Shown here one piece after another: positions 16,311 to 24,816 of a stretch of 64,000 nucleotides of DNA. The position numbers were made by a program, and so were the translations under genes. Source of the stretch: Novosphingobium sp. (GTDB lineage: Bacteria; Pseudomonadota; Alphaproteobacteria; Sphingomonadales; Sphingomonadaceae); NCBI RefSeq assembly GCF_027489515.1, contig NZ_JAIXZS010000073.1:1-64000 (forward strand). Direction: 5' to 3'. The notes under the pieces were generated by a model. That model was not told the origin of the DNA. It searched no databases and saw nothing but the letters and a program-made list of their open reading frames with translations. The first letter of the stretch is position 1. Each line of letters begins with the position of its first letter.

Positions 16311-17437
16311 GCATAACTGCGCACGTCCACCACGCTGTCGGCGAAATTCCTGCCGCCGAATGGGACGCGCTCGCCGGGGACGGCAATCCCTTTACCAGCC
16401 ACGCCTTTCTCACGCTGCTCGAGGAATCGGGCAGCGTCGGCGGGCGCAGCGGCTGGTCGCCCCTGCCCCTGGTGATAGAGGACGCCGCCGGCGTTGCCGC
16501 CGCTGCGCTCCCTGCCTATCTCAAGGGCCACAGCCAGGGCGAGTACGTCTTCGATCACAGCTGGGCCGATGCCTGGCATCGCGCGGGCGGGCAATACTAC
16601 CCCAAGCTGCAGATCAGCGTGCCGTTCACCCCCGCCACCGGGCCGCGGCTGCTGACGGGCGATCACCCGGCCCTCGGTGTGCCGCTGCTGCGGGTGGCTG
16701 AACAGATCTGCGCACAGAACAACCTCTCCTCTGCCCACGCCACCTTCATCGAACCGGCGCAGTTGCCGCTGTTCGAGGAAGCCGGCTGGCTCCTGCGCAC
16801 CGATACCCAGTTTCATTGGGACAACGCAGGATACGCCACCTTTGATGATTTCCTTGGCGCGCTCTCCTCAGAAAAGCGCAAGAACCTGCGCAAGGAGCGC
16901 GCAAAGGCGCAGGAGGGCGTCGAGATCCGTGCCTTGTCCGGCGATGCGATCCTCCCTGAGCACTGGGACGCGTTCTGGGTGTTCTATCAGGATACCGGCG
17001 CGCGCAAATGGGGCCGGCCTTATCTGACGCGCGAGGCCTTCACGCTGATGGGTGAGCGAATGGCAGACCGCATCCTGCTGGTCATGGCCTTCCTTGGTGA
17101 CCGGCCCATAGCAGGGGCGCTCAATTTCATCGGGAGCGAAGCGCTCTACGGGCGCTACTGGGGGGCGGTCGTCGACAAGCCCTTCCTGCATTTCGAGCTG
17201 TGCTACTATCAGGCGATCGACGCCGCGATCGCGCTGGGGCTGAAGCGTGTCGAGGCCGGGGCACAAGGCCAGCACAAGCTGGCACGCGGCTACAAGCCGG
17301 TTCCGACCTGGTCAGCGCACTACATCACCGATCCGGGTTTTCGCGAGGCTGTTAGTGATTTCCTCGAACGCGAACGCCGCGGCGTTGCGCAGGAACAGAT
17401 GTGGCTGGGCGAACGCACCCCGTTCAAGAAGGGCTGA
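16307..17437 (+). CDS. FemAB-like GNAT acyltransferase (DUF482/PF04339)
   Basis: A 376-residue protein of the family named peptidogalycan biosynthesis/recognition. It opens with ITAHVHHAVGEIPAAEWDAL and NPFTSHAFLTLLEESGSVG, the family hallmark, and has QYYPKLQISVPFTPATGPR, SEKRKNLRKERAKAQ and the C-terminal ARGYKPVPTWSAHYI blocks. The fold is a tandem GNAT, as in FemAB and aminoacyl-transferring enzymes, but the substrate is unknown. The GTG start overlaps the GDPD stop (GTGA), supporting an operon 14126-17437. Confidence 0.8.
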   Translation: MSITAHVHHAVGEIPAAEWDALAGDGNPFTSHAFLTLLEESGSVGGRSGWSPLPLVIEDAAGVAAAALPAYLKGHSQGEYVFDHSWADAWHRAGGQYYPKLQISVPFTPATGPRLLTGDHPALGVPLLRVAEQICAQNNLSSAHATFIEPAQLPLFEEAGWLLRTDTQFHWDNAGYATFDDFLGALSSEKRKNLRKERAKAQEGVEIRALSGDAILPEHWDAFWVFYQDTGARKWGRPYLTREAFTLMGERMADRILLVMAFLGDRPIAGALNFIGSEALYGRYWGAVVDKPFLHFELCYYQAIDAAIALGLKRVEAGAQGQHKLARGYKPVPTWSAHYITDPGFREAVSDFLERERRGVAQEQMWLGERTPFKKG

Positions 17438-17447
17438 ACTTCAAGAT

Positions 17448-17482
17448 CCTCCCTGTTCTTGCCGAAGGCACAAATGGGGAGG
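17448..17482. terminator. imperfect hairpin between convergent genes
   Basis: Arms 17448-17463 and 17467-17482 (CCTCCCTGTTCTTGCC with GGCACAAATGGGGAGG) pair at 12 of 16 positions around a GAA loop. The place, between two gene ends, suggests a bidirectional terminator. Confidence 0.4.
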
Positions 17483-17499
17483 GGTCAGCGCCTTGCGCT

Positions 17500-17850
17500 T
17501 CAAGCCGCGCGGCTGTCGGTCCGCATCATGCGCAGCCATTCGCGGGCGCGGCGCTGGGCTTCGGCGATTTCGCGCGCGGTCATGTCGTCGGAGACTTCCG
17601 CGCGGCACACCGAAGCTTCCTCGTGCCCGCCCACGGCGGCGAGGTTGAACCACTTGTGCGCCTCGATCAGATCGCACGGCGCGCCGTGGCTGCCGGTCGA
17701 ATAGGCGACGCCCAGATCGAACAGCGCGTCCATGTCGCCCGCAGCCGCCGCTGCAAGGCAGGTCGCGACGAGCGTGTCGGTCGCGCTGCTGTCCCCGGCG
17801 CGGGCGGAAGCTTCGGTCTCGGAGACCAGCTTGATCCAAGTCTGTGTCAT
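17500..17850 (-). CDS. small Sel1-like repeat protein
   Basis: A 116-residue protein. The segment DALFDLGVAYSTG followed by DLIEAHKWFNLAAVGGHEEA is a Sel1/TPR-like repeat (A-x-x-x-L-G-x-x-Y...A-x-K-W-x-x-x-A-A-x-G), and the C-terminal ARRREWLRMM-like helix (RRAREWLRMM) completes a second half-repeat. Such repeats bind proteins. No signal peptide is seen. It stands alone, convergent with the FemAB-like gene and divergent from dksA. The role is unknown. Confidence 0.72.
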   Translation of the reverse strand: MTQTWIKLVSETEASARAGDSSATDTLVATCLAAAAAGDMDALFDLGVAYSTGSHGAPCDLIEAHKWFNLAAVGGHEEASVCRAEVSDDMTAREIAEAQRRAREWLRMMRTDSRAA

Positions 17851-17998
17851 TAACTCTTCCCCTGTCCCTTCGGACCCCCGGTCAGGCTGGCCCGCTGCAG
17901 CACAAAGTCACCAAACTTGGTCAACAAGTGGTTAACGACGCAAAAAAGTGCCGAAGTGATCCGGTTGGGTACAAGTTCACATTGCCCCTGAGGAAATC

Positions 17999-18028
17999 CT
18001 TGTGCGGATTCCGCCACTTGCTTATAGG
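17999..18028 (+). promoter_or_regulatory. possible dksA promoter
   Basis: CTTGTG at 17999-18004 and TATAGG at 18023-18028 are separated by 18 bases, about 85 bases before the dksA start. The fit to a sigma-70 promoter is moderate. Confidence 0.35.
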
Positions 18029-18111
18029 CCCGCCAAACCGGGAGCCACGAGTGTCCTTCCGCGGGCGCCGCGGCGCCCTTGGGTCGCAAGAGCAGCAGCT
18101 TGGAGGGCCGG

Positions 18112-18570
18112 ATGGCAGGGGTTTTGAGTGACGAGATCGACGTTCTGGCCAAGGCCCGCCGGGCCATGCCAGGCGATTATCTGCCTTCCGACGACGAACC
18201 CTACATGTGCGATGCGCAGCAGGACTATTTCCGCCGCCTCCTGCTCGAATGGAAGAAGTCGATCCTCTCGGCCTCGGCAGGGACGCTTTCGGCGCTGCAG
18301 GATGGCCCGATCCGCGAACCCGATCTCAATGATCGCGCGTCGAGCGAGACCGAATGGGGCATCGAACTGCGCACGCGGGATCGCCAGCGCAAGCTGATCG
18401 CCAAGATCGATGCCGCGATGCGGCGGATCGATGAAGGCGAGTATGGTTACTGCGAAGTCACAGGTGAACCAATCGGGCTCGGCCGGCTGATTGCCCGTCC
18501 GATCGCCACGATGACGGTCGAAGCGCAGGAAGCCCACGAGCGACGCGAGAAAATCTCCCGCGACATGTGA
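18112..18570 (+). CDS. dksA: RNA polymerase-binding transcription factor DksA
   Basis: A 152-residue DksA. The coiled-coil segment runs over about residues 35-105 (YFRRLLLEWKKSIL, DPxxR-like LNDRASSETEWGIELRTRDR). The tip has the acidic D-x-x-D/A-S-x-E pattern that enters the polymerase secondary channel. The C-terminal zinc-finger region GEYGYCEVTGEPIGLGRLIA has only one of the usual four Cys, as is common for low-cysteine DksA of alphaproteobacteria. The start is supported by TGGAGGG 5 bases upstream; an upstream TTG at 18079 is less likely. DksA tunes rRNA and stress promoters with ppGpp. Confidence 0.88.
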   Translation: MAGVLSDEIDVLAKARRAMPGDYLPSDDEPYMCDAQQDYFRRLLLEWKKSILSASAGTLSALQDGPIREPDLNDRASSETEWGIELRTRDRQRKLIAKIDAAMRRIDEGEYGYCEVTGEPIGLGRLIARPIATMTVEAQEAHERREKISRDM

Positions 18571-18782
18571 GCTTCGGCCCTGTGAAAGGCATACCGCGGA
18601 GACTGTCCCGCTCCGGCACAGCCTAAGCAAATCTACGTTAACACCGCGCCGTATTAAGGTTTCGTTAGTCAGCCTCGCTTAGCAAATCGCGAGAAAGTTT
18701 TGCGACTTTCTTCGTGGCGTGCAGCGCGGATAATCACGCTGTCCGCGGGAGCGTTCTTTGGCAGATGAGACGGAAACCGGGC

Positions 18783-19145
18783 GTGAGTGAACTCGATCAT
18801 CGGCAAGTAGGGCGTGACAGCCTCTTTCTCATGGCAGACGTGCGTCTGGTCGGGGCAGGAGACGAGCATCGCGTCAAGGTTCGCAATCTTTCCGGCGGTG
18901 GCATGATGGCCGAGGGTCACGTCAAGGTCACCCGCGGCGCCAAGCTCGAGATCAATCTGCGCAACATCGGCTGGGTCGAAGGCGTCGTCGCCTGGATTCA
19001 GGAAAACCGCTTCGGCATCGCCTTCCTCGAAGAGATCGATCCCAAGCTCGCGCGTGAGCCGCTTGCGGTGAAGGCCTCCGAAACGCCGCGCTTCGTCAAG
19101 CCGGTCATGGCCACGATCGATCCGGCCCGCCTGCGCAAGATCTGA
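18783..19145 (+). CDS. PilZ domain protein
   Basis: About 120 residues. GRDSLFLMADVRLVG and VKVRNLSGGGMMAEG are the PilZ hallmark; a typical c-di-GMP-binding RxxxR is replaced here by H-R-Q-V-G-R-D, and the second motif reads NLSGGGM in place of D/NxSxxG with good agreement. The C-terminal beta-barrel continues with NIRNIGWV-like NLRNIGWVEGVVAWIQ and RFGIAFLEEID. Binding of c-di-GMP is plausible but not certain. The GTG at 18783 gives the common family N terminus SELDHRQVGRD; an ATG at 18765 is possible. Confidence 0.75.
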   Translation: MSELDHRQVGRDSLFLMADVRLVGAGDEHRVKVRNLSGGGMMAEGHVKVTRGAKLEINLRNIGWVEGVVAWIQENRFGIAFLEEIDPKLAREPLAVKASETPRFVKPVMATIDPARLRKI

Positions 19146-19229
19146 TCACGCAAAAAATCTGATGATTGCCGGGGCGTGCCGACCTTCCGGCGCTGACCCG
19201 CGCGGCCCCCTGTGCTAGCACGGCTGGCA

Positions 19230-20738
19230 ATGGTGCGCGCTTTCAGCCTTTCCGTGCCCCGCCGCGCTTGGATTGTGGCTCTGGCCCTGGCCGGGCTCGG
19301 CGCGCTCCTTCTCGGCGTCTCGGCCTGCGGGCGGCGCAGCGAAGGTCCGCTGGCCATTGCGCTCATCGGTGATCGCACCGCACTCGATCCCAGCAGCGTG
19401 CGCCTCTCCGCCGCCGCGCGCACCTTGCGCGGCGCAACGGTGGAAGGCCTCGTTGCCTTCGATGCCGAAGGGCACATCGTCCCCGCGATTGCGGATCGCT
19501 GGATCATCACCGACGACGGGCAAAGCTATATCTTCCGCCTGCGTGATGGCACCTGGCCTGGCGGATCGCGCATCACGGCCGAAACCGCCGCCGCCGCGCT
19601 GCGCACTGCGCTCGCCCAGCTCAGGGGCACCGCACTCGGGCTCGATCTCGCCGCGATCGAGCAAGTGCGCGTGATGGCCGACCGGGTGATCGAGGTCGAT
19701 CTCGTCGCTCCCGTCCCCGATCTCCTGACCTTGCTCGCCCAGCCCGAGCTCGGCCTGCCTTATGCCCGGCGCGGTGCCGGCCCGATGGGCATTGCGCGGC
19801 GCGGGGGGGTGACCGAACTCTCGCTCATCCCGCCGGAAAAGCGCGGGCTGGTGCCGGAAGAGGGCTTTTCCAGCCGCGCGCGCAACCTCCTTGTCGAACT
19901 GCTGCCAGCGGCCAAGGCGGTCAATCGCTTCAACGATGGTGCAGCCGATCTCGTGCTCGGCGGGCGGATCGATTCGCTCCCGCTCACCGAACAGACCGGC
20001 CTTGCGCGCGGCAATGTGCAGCTCGATCCGGTCATCGGCATGTTTGGCCTCCTCGTCGACAGCGAAAGCGGCTTCCTCGCCGATGCGCCCAACCGGGAGG
20101 CCCTTGCGCTCGCCATCGATCGCGATGCGATCATCGCCGCGTTCAACATCGCCGGCTGGCAGCCCACCACGCGCGTGGTCTCCGCCGGGGTCGAGGGCGA
20201 TGCCGGCACAGTCGGCGAACGATGGGTCGGGGTCGCATCCGAACAGCGCCGCGCTCTCGCGGCAGAGCGGGTGACGCGCTACATGGCCGGAGGCAAGCCC
20301 GCCCCGCTGCTGCGCATTGCCGCGTCGAACGGGCCGGGCACGCGCCGCGTGATCGATCTGATCGCCACCGATTTGAAGGCCATCGGCGTCATCGTCGTGC
20401 AGGTCGCGGAAGACAAGCCGGCCGATCTGCGCCTCATTGATACCACCGCGCGCTATGGCCGCGCCTCATGGTTCCTGAACCAGCTTGCCTGTGCGGTGCA
20501 CAAGCCCGCCTGCAATGCCGCTGGTGACGCGCTGCTGGCGCAGGCCCGCCAGACCGCCGACATGCGCGAACGCGCACGCCTGCTGGGTGAGGCGGAGGCG
20601 GAGATGACCGCCGCCAATAGCTATATCCCGATTGCGCGCCCCTTGCGCTGGTCGCTGGTGCGCTCCGGCGTGACCGGCTTCGCGCTCAATCCCTGGGGCT
20701 GGCACCCGCTGCCGCCGCTGGCGGCGCTACCGAAGTAA
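19230..20738 (+). CDS. ABC transporter solute-binding lipoprotein, family 5
   Basis: A 502-residue extracellular solute-binding protein. The N-terminal hydrophobic segment ends in a lipobox-like GVSACGRR near residue 31, so it is probably a lipoprotein. The SBP_bac_5 pattern is seen in AARTLRGATVEGLVAFDAEG, AIADRWIITDDGQSYIFRLR and DGTWPGG, then REALALAIDRDAI. This family binds oligopeptides, nickel or other solutes. No permease or ATPase genes are adjacent, so it may be an orphan or serve distant transporter genes. The ATG 19230 is favoured over GTG 19212 because it sits next to the signal peptide. Confidence 0.8.
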   Translation: MVRAFSLSVPRRAWIVALALAGLGALLLGVSACGRRSEGPLAIALIGDRTALDPSSVRLSAAARTLRGATVEGLVAFDAEGHIVPAIADRWIITDDGQSYIFRLRDGTWPGGSRITAETAAAALRTALAQLRGTALGLDLAAIEQVRVMADRVIEVDLVAPVPDLLTLLAQPELGLPYARRGAGPMGIARRGGVTELSLIPPEKRGLVPEEGFSSRARNLLVELLPAAKAVNRFNDGAADLVLGGRIDSLPLTEQTGLARGNVQLDPVIGMFGLLVDSESGFLADAPNREALALAIDRDAIIAAFNIAGWQPTTRVVSAGVEGDAGTVGERWVGVASEQRRALAAERVTRYMAGGKPAPLLRIAASNGPGTRRVIDLIATDLKAIGVIVVQVAEDKPADLRLIDTTARYGRASWFLNQLACAVHKPACNAAGDALLAQARQTADMRERARLLGEAEAEMTAANSYIPIARPLRWSLVRSGVTGFALNPWGWHPLPPLAALPK

Positions 20739-20747
20739 CCGTCACGA

Positions 20748-20924
20748 TCAGAAGTCGATCGCGATCCCGTTCCGCTCCCAATCTCCGAAGCGCGTGGGAT
20801 CGAGCCCGTCTGGATCGTCGCGCTGCGGGGCGGGCGCGGGCGCGGGGGCCGGTTCGTTGGTCCAGTGCGCGGGCCGGGTGAAGCCCGCGGGGCGCTTGGT
20901 AGCGCGGGAGATCGGCTTGTCCAT
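20748..20924 (-). CDS. DUF1674 protein (succinate dehydrogenase assembly factor 4-like)
   Basis: A 58-residue protein ending in DPTRFGDWERNGIAIDF, the invariant C-terminal signature of the DUF1674/SdhAF4 family. Mitochondrial members help flavinated SdhA join the complex; bacterial ones are probably similar but little studied. The linker is rich in Ala-Pro repeats (APAPAPAP). It lies convergent with the solute-binding protein gene (9-base gap) and is divergent from rsmB. Confidence 0.75.
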   Translation of the reverse strand: MDKPISRATKRPAGFTRPAHWTNEPAPAPAPAPQRDDPDGLDPTRFGDWERNGIAIDF

Positions 20925-20995
20925 GCGCCTTCTCTGCCGCGCATCGGCGCAATGCGCAATTGCCAAAGGGGGCACCGCGCGCGATAGGCTCACCC

Positions 20996-22255
20996 ATGGC
21001 CCGCCCTCCTGCTGATGACGAACTCCCCGGCGTCCCCGCCCGCCGCGCCGCGCTGCGCCTGCTCGATGCCGTGCTGCGCCGGGGCGATCCGCTTGATCAG
21101 GCCGCCCCGCCGGTGCTGCGCGCCATCGAGCGCGGGGATGACCGCGCGCTCGCGCTCGCTATCGCGCAGGAAGCGCTGCGCTGGCTGCCCGATCTCGATC
21201 GGCTGATCGATGGCGCCACGCGCCAGATCCTGCCCGAAGACGCCAAGGCCCGCACCGTGCTGCGCCTCATGCTGGCGCAGGCGCTGCGGCTCGGCCTGCC
21301 GCCGCACGCGGTGATCGCGACCGGCCTGCCGCTGCTTGTTGGCGGCCCGCGCCGCCTTGCGCATGGGGTGTTCTCCGCCGTTTTGCGTGGGGATGGACTT
21401 CCCGCAACGCCTTCCCTTCCAGCCGCCACGCTCACCCGCTGGATCAGCGCTTGGCCCGACCGCGTGGACGCCATCGCCGCCGGCCTCGCTGTCCCGCCGC
21501 CGCTCGATCTCAGCCTGCGCGATCCGGCTCGCACCGCCGAATGGGCCGAGCGCCTTGGCGGCGTCTCACTCGCCCCCGGCCATGTGCGCTTGGCCCGCGC
21601 CGGCGCAATCGAAGCGATCGAAGGCTTTGCAGAAGGCGCCTGGTGGGTGCAGGACCTCGCTGCTTCGGTCCCCGCCAGCCTGCTGGGTCCGGGCGAGGGG
21701 CGCCGCGTCCTCGATCTTTGCGCCGCGCCCGGCGGCAAGACGATGCAGCTCGCCGCCGCCGGCTGGCAGGTCACCGCGCTCGACAAGTCCGCGCGCCGCC
21801 TCGAACGCCTGCGCGAAAACGTCGCCCGCGTCGGACTCTCGGTTGATGTGGTTGCTGCCGATGCCATGCAGTGGCGCCCCCCGGCCGAACTGTTCGACGC
21901 CGTCCTCATCGACGCGCCGTGCAGCGCGACCGGCACCTGCCGCCGCCACCCGGACGTGCTCCACCGCCTCGTTGATCAGGCAGGCCTCGAAGACCTCCAG
22001 CGCGGACTGCTCGAACGCGCCTCGGGCGCGATCCGCGCGGGTGGACGCCTCATCTACGCGGTCTGCTCGCTCGAGCCGGGTGAGGGCGAGGCGCAGGCGG
22101 AATGGGTCAAGGCCCTCGGCCGCGTGCCGATCACTGCGGACCAGCTCCCCGCCGGCCTCAAGCCCACGCGCGAAGGCTGGTTCCGCAGCGATCCCGGCAT
22201 GCTCGCCGAACACGGCGGCATCGACGGCTTCTTCGCCGCGATGTGGGAGAAATAA
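20996..22255 (+). CDS. rsmB: 16S rRNA m5C methyltransferase, RsmB/NOL1-NOP2-sun family
   Basis: A 419-residue protein. The N-terminal NusB-like helical domain (RRAALRLLDAVLRRGDPLDQ) is followed by a Rossmann methyltransferase. The SAM motif is VLDLCAAPGGKTMQLA. The PC motif DAPCSATGTCRRHPD and the catalytic-Cys motif YAVCSLEPGEGE are both present, defining the two-Cys m5C mechanism. It acts on the small ribosomal subunit RNA. ATG 20996 is preferred; an in-frame TTG lies at 20960. A palindromic repeat follows the stop. Confidence 0.88.
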   Translation: MARPPADDELPGVPARRAALRLLDAVLRRGDPLDQAAPPVLRAIERGDDRALALAIAQEALRWLPDLDRLIDGATRQILPEDAKARTVLRLMLAQALRLGLPPHAVIATGLPLLVGGPRRLAHGVFSAVLRGDGLPATPSLPAATLTRWISAWPDRVDAIAAGLAVPPPLDLSLRDPARTAEWAERLGGVSLAPGHVRLARAGAIEAIEGFAEGAWWVQDLAASVPASLLGPGEGRRVLDLCAAPGGKTMQLAAAGWQVTALDKSARRLERLRENVARVGLSVDVVAADAMQWRPPAELFDAVLIDAPCSATGTCRRHPDVLHRLVDQAGLEDLQRGLLERASGAIRAGGRLIYAVCSLEPGEGEAQAEWVKALGRVPITADQLPAGLKPTREGWFRSDPGMLAEHGGIDGFFAAMWEK

Positions 22256-22270
22256 CTCTTCCGTTCGGCC

Positions 22271-22296
22271 TTCCCGCGAAGGCGGGAATCCAGAGC
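22271..22296. repeat. short palindromic dispersed repeat (hairpin plus AATCCAGAGC tail)
   Basis: TTCCCGC at 22271-22277 pairs with GCGGGAA at 22282-22288 around GAAG, then AATCCAGAGC follows. The same tail occurs after another hairpin at 41986-42014. It lies between convergent rsmB and msrA and may also end transcription. Confidence 0.6.
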
Positions 22297-22324
22297 GGCA
22301 CGCTTTGGCGCCGCCCTGCGAACC

Positions 22325-22852
22325 TCAGGCCTTCACTTTCGCTGCAAAGCTCTTGCGCAGCTTCTGCAGTTTGGGCGGGATCACCGCGAGGCAATAGGGA
22401 TTGCGCTGGCCTTCGCCCTGCCAGTATTCCTGATGGTAATCCTCAGCCGGATACCACGTCGCCGGGCCTTCGATTGTCGTGACCACATGCTTCGGGCTTG
22501 CCGCAGCCGCCCGCGAGATCGCTGCTTCCATCGCTTCGCGCTGCGCATCATCGGTCGGAAACAGCGCCGAACGATACTGCGTCCCCACGTCGTTGCCTTG
22601 CCGGTTCAGGGTCGTCGGATCGTGCGTCGCAAAGTGGATATCGAGCAGATCATCGAGCGACAGCAGCTCCGGATCAAACGTCACGCGGATCGCTTCAGCG
22701 TGGCCCGTGGTTCCGCTGCACACTTGCTTGTAGGTCGGATCGGGCACGCTGCCGCCGATATAGCCGCTCTCCACGTCGATCACCCCGACGACGTCACGGA
22801 ACACCGCTTCGGTGCACCAGAAGCACCCGCCCGCCATGATTGCCTGCGCCAT
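22325..22852 (-). CDS. msrA: peptide-methionine (S)-S-oxide reductase MsrA
   Basis: A 175-residue MsrA. The catalytic Cys10 is in the invariant GGCFWCTE motif. Further family blocks are VESGYIGG, GHAEAIRVTFDP, DVGTQYRSALF and the C-terminal EDYHQEYWQGEG. It repairs the S form of methionine sulfoxide with thioredoxin. There is no signal peptide, so it is cytosolic. No resolving Cys is visible near the C terminus except within the motif (C13). It is divergent from the exported methyltransferase-like gene. Confidence 0.95.
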   Translation of the reverse strand: MAQAIMAGGCFWCTEAVFRDVVGVIDVESGYIGGSVPDPTYKQVCSGTTGHAEAIRVTFDPELLSLDDLLDIHFATHDPTTLNRQGNDVGTQYRSALFPTDDAQREAMEAAISRAAAASPKHVVTTIEGPATWYPAEDYHQEYWQGEGQRNPYCLAVIPPKLQKLRKSFAAKVKA

Positions 22853-22985
22853 TCACTTGTTCCTTGCTTCCGGGGCAAATGGCCCCGATGTCATGTCCAG
22901 TCAGATAGGAACGAATGACCCGGTTGTCATCGCCTCCTGCCCGCTTAGGCTACCTCTTCGCTCGAATCGCCCCCGGAGTACCTTC

Positions 22986-23834
22986 ATGCGCAAAGCTGCC
23001 CTTTTCTCCGCCTTCCTGCTTGCTGCTGCGGCGGCCATTCCCGCCGCGCTCCACGCCGCACCCGAGGCTCCTGCCGCCACTGCGGCCGATCCCGCCATGG
23101 CCGCGGCGCTCGCCGATCCCCGCCGCGACAAGGACCGCGTCCGCGATGCCTTCCGCCACCCGGCTGAAACACTTGCCTTCTTCCGCATCAAGCCGGGCAT
23201 GACCGTGGCGGACTACATGCCCTCGGGTGGGTGGTACACGCGCATCCTCGTCCCCTACCTGGGGGACAAGGGCACCTACATCGGGCTGACCGCCGGCACG
23301 GCCACCGCCAATGCCGAAACCAAGGCCCGCCTTCAGGCGTTCCCCACGACCTTCCCCGGCAAGGCTGCGGGCTGGACCGGCGCCCCCGAAGCGCGCATCC
23401 CCGCCTTCACGCTCGATGCGGTTCCGGCCGAACGCAAGGGCACGGTCGACCGCGTGATGATCATGCGCGAGGTCCACAACATGTGGCCCGATAACTTCCT
23501 CTACAACGATCTCGCCGCGATCCGCAGCCTGCTCAAGGACGATGGCCTGCTCGGCATCGAGGAGCACCGCGCCAAGGCCGATGCTCCCGCCGCCTACACG
23601 CTCGGCACCATGGGCTACATGCGCGAGGCCGATGTGATCGCGCTGATCGAAGCCCATGGCTTCAAGCTGGTCGCCAAGAGCGAGATCAACGCGAACCCCA
23701 AGGACAGCGCCAACTGGCCCGACGGCGTGTGGACCCTCCCCCCCGTCCTCGCCCTCAAGGACAAGGACCGCGCCAAGTACGAAGCCATCGGCGAGAGCGA
23801 CCGCATGACGCTGCTGTTTGCCAAGCGGCCGTAA
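22986..23834 (+). CDS. exported SAM-dependent methyltransferase-like protein
   Basis: A 282-residue protein. It has a clear signal peptide (AALFSAFLLAAAAAIPAALHA). The motif FFRIKPGMTVADYMPSGGWY corresponds to the SAM-binding loop of class I methyltransferases, and DRVMIMREVHNMWPD and DDGLLGIEEHRAK to later strands. Proteins of this type (often annotated as putative methyltransferases) are common in sphingomonads, yet SAM is not expected in the periplasm, so activity is doubtful. A GC-rich hairpin follows. No operon partner is evident. Confidence 0.7.
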   Translation: MRKAALFSAFLLAAAAAIPAALHAAPEAPAATAADPAMAAALADPRRDKDRVRDAFRHPAETLAFFRIKPGMTVADYMPSGGWYTRILVPYLGDKGTYIGLTAGTATANAETKARLQAFPTTFPGKAAGWTGAPEARIPAFTLDAVPAERKGTVDRVMIMREVHNMWPDNFLYNDLAAIRSLLKDDGLLGIEEHRAKADAPAAYTLGTMGYMREADVIALIEAHGFKLVAKSEINANPKDSANWPDGVWTLPPVLALKDKDRAKYEAIGESDRMTLLFAKRP

Positions 23835-23844
23835 GCAAGCTTAG

Positions 23845-23880
23845 CCCCCTCCTCTTCAGAGGAGGGGGTTGGGGGTGGTG
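23845..23880. repeat. GC-rich hairpin with G-run tail
   Basis: A perfect 11-bp stem (CCCCCTCCTCT at 23845-23855 with its complement at 23858-23868) is followed by G-runs to 23880. Similar elements lie at 29837-29872 and 41841-41872. It may serve as a terminator after the methyltransferase-like gene. Confidence 0.55.
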
Positions 23881-23949
23881 GAGGGCAAGCACCGCATCTC
23901 GGACCGCTCCCCTTTGACTTTCGCGCCAAGGCCCCCCAAGTCCCCGCCC

Positions 23950-24816
23950 ATGACCCAACTCACCGTCGCCGCCCTCCAGCTCGCTCTCGGCGCCCCCGAT
24001 GCGCAGGCCAACATCGCCGCCGTCAGCGCGCTGGTGGAGCAGGCGGCTGGTCAGGGCGCTGAGGTCGTGCTCCCGCCCGAACTCTTCGCCGGCCCCTATT
24101 TCTGCACGGTCGAGGACGAGGCGCTTTTCGCCCTCGCGCATCCGCTCGGCGAGGACCCTTCGGTCAAGGCCATGCAGGCGCTCGCGAAGGGTTTGAAGAT
24201 CGCCATCCCCACCAGCTTCTTCGAGCGCGACGGGCATCATTACTACAACACGCTCGCGATGATCGGTCCGGACGGCGAGATCATGGGGACCTACCGCAAG
24301 AGCCATATCCCGGACGGCCCGGGCTATGAGGAGAAGTACTATTTCCGCCCGGGCAACACCGGCTTCAAGGTGTGGGACGTGCTGGGCACCCGCATCGGTA
24401 TCGGCGTGTGCTGGGATCAGTGGTATCCGGAATGCGCGCGCGCCATGGCGCTGATGGGCGCGGAAGTGCTGTTCTACCCCACCGCCATCGGCAGCGAGCC
24501 CTACGACCCTGATCTCGATACCAGCCGTGTCTGGCGCCGTGCGATGCTCGGCCATGCCGTGTCTAACTGCATGCCGGTGATTGCCGCCAACCGCATCGGC
24601 AGCGAGAGTGTCGGCGGCACCTCGCCGCAGCGCTTCTACGGTCATAGCTTCATCGCCGACCAGTGGGGCGATTTCCGCGCCGAGTATGGCGCAGAGGAAA
24701 CCGGCGTCCTCGTCGCCACGCTCGATCTCGCCGAAGCCGCCCGCCACCGCGCCGGCATGGGCTTTTTCCGCGATCGCCGGCCCCAGCTTTACACCCGCCT
24801 TGCCGAAGATATCTGA
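23950..24816 (+). CDS. aguB: N-carbamoylputrescine amidase
   Basis: A 288-residue nitrilase-superfamily enzyme. The catalytic triad is visible as Glu44 in VLPPELFAGPYF, Lys117 in YRKSHIPDGPGY and Cys154 in GIGVCWDQWYPE. The FAGPYF, EKYYFRPGNTGF and ALMGAEVLFYPTAIG blocks match AguB, which hydrolyses N-carbamoylputrescine to putrescine, CO2 and ammonia in the agmatine route. An agmatine deiminase gene is not in the window. The product would feed polyamine chemistry such as that encoded at 51976-55501. The next gene, folK, starts inside or just after its end. Confidence 0.85.
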   Translation: MTQLTVAALQLALGAPDAQANIAAVSALVEQAAGQGAEVVLPPELFAGPYFCTVEDEALFALAHPLGEDPSVKAMQALAKGLKIAIPTSFFERDGHHYYNTLAMIGPDGEIMGTYRKSHIPDGPGYEEKYYFRPGNTGFKVWDVLGTRIGIGVCWDQWYPECARAMALMGAEVLFYPTAIGSEPYDPDLDTSRVWRRAMLGHAVSNCMPVIAANRIGSESVGGTSPQRFYGHSFIADQWGDFRAEYGAEETGVLVATLDLAEAARHRAGMGFFRDRRPQLYTRLAEDI

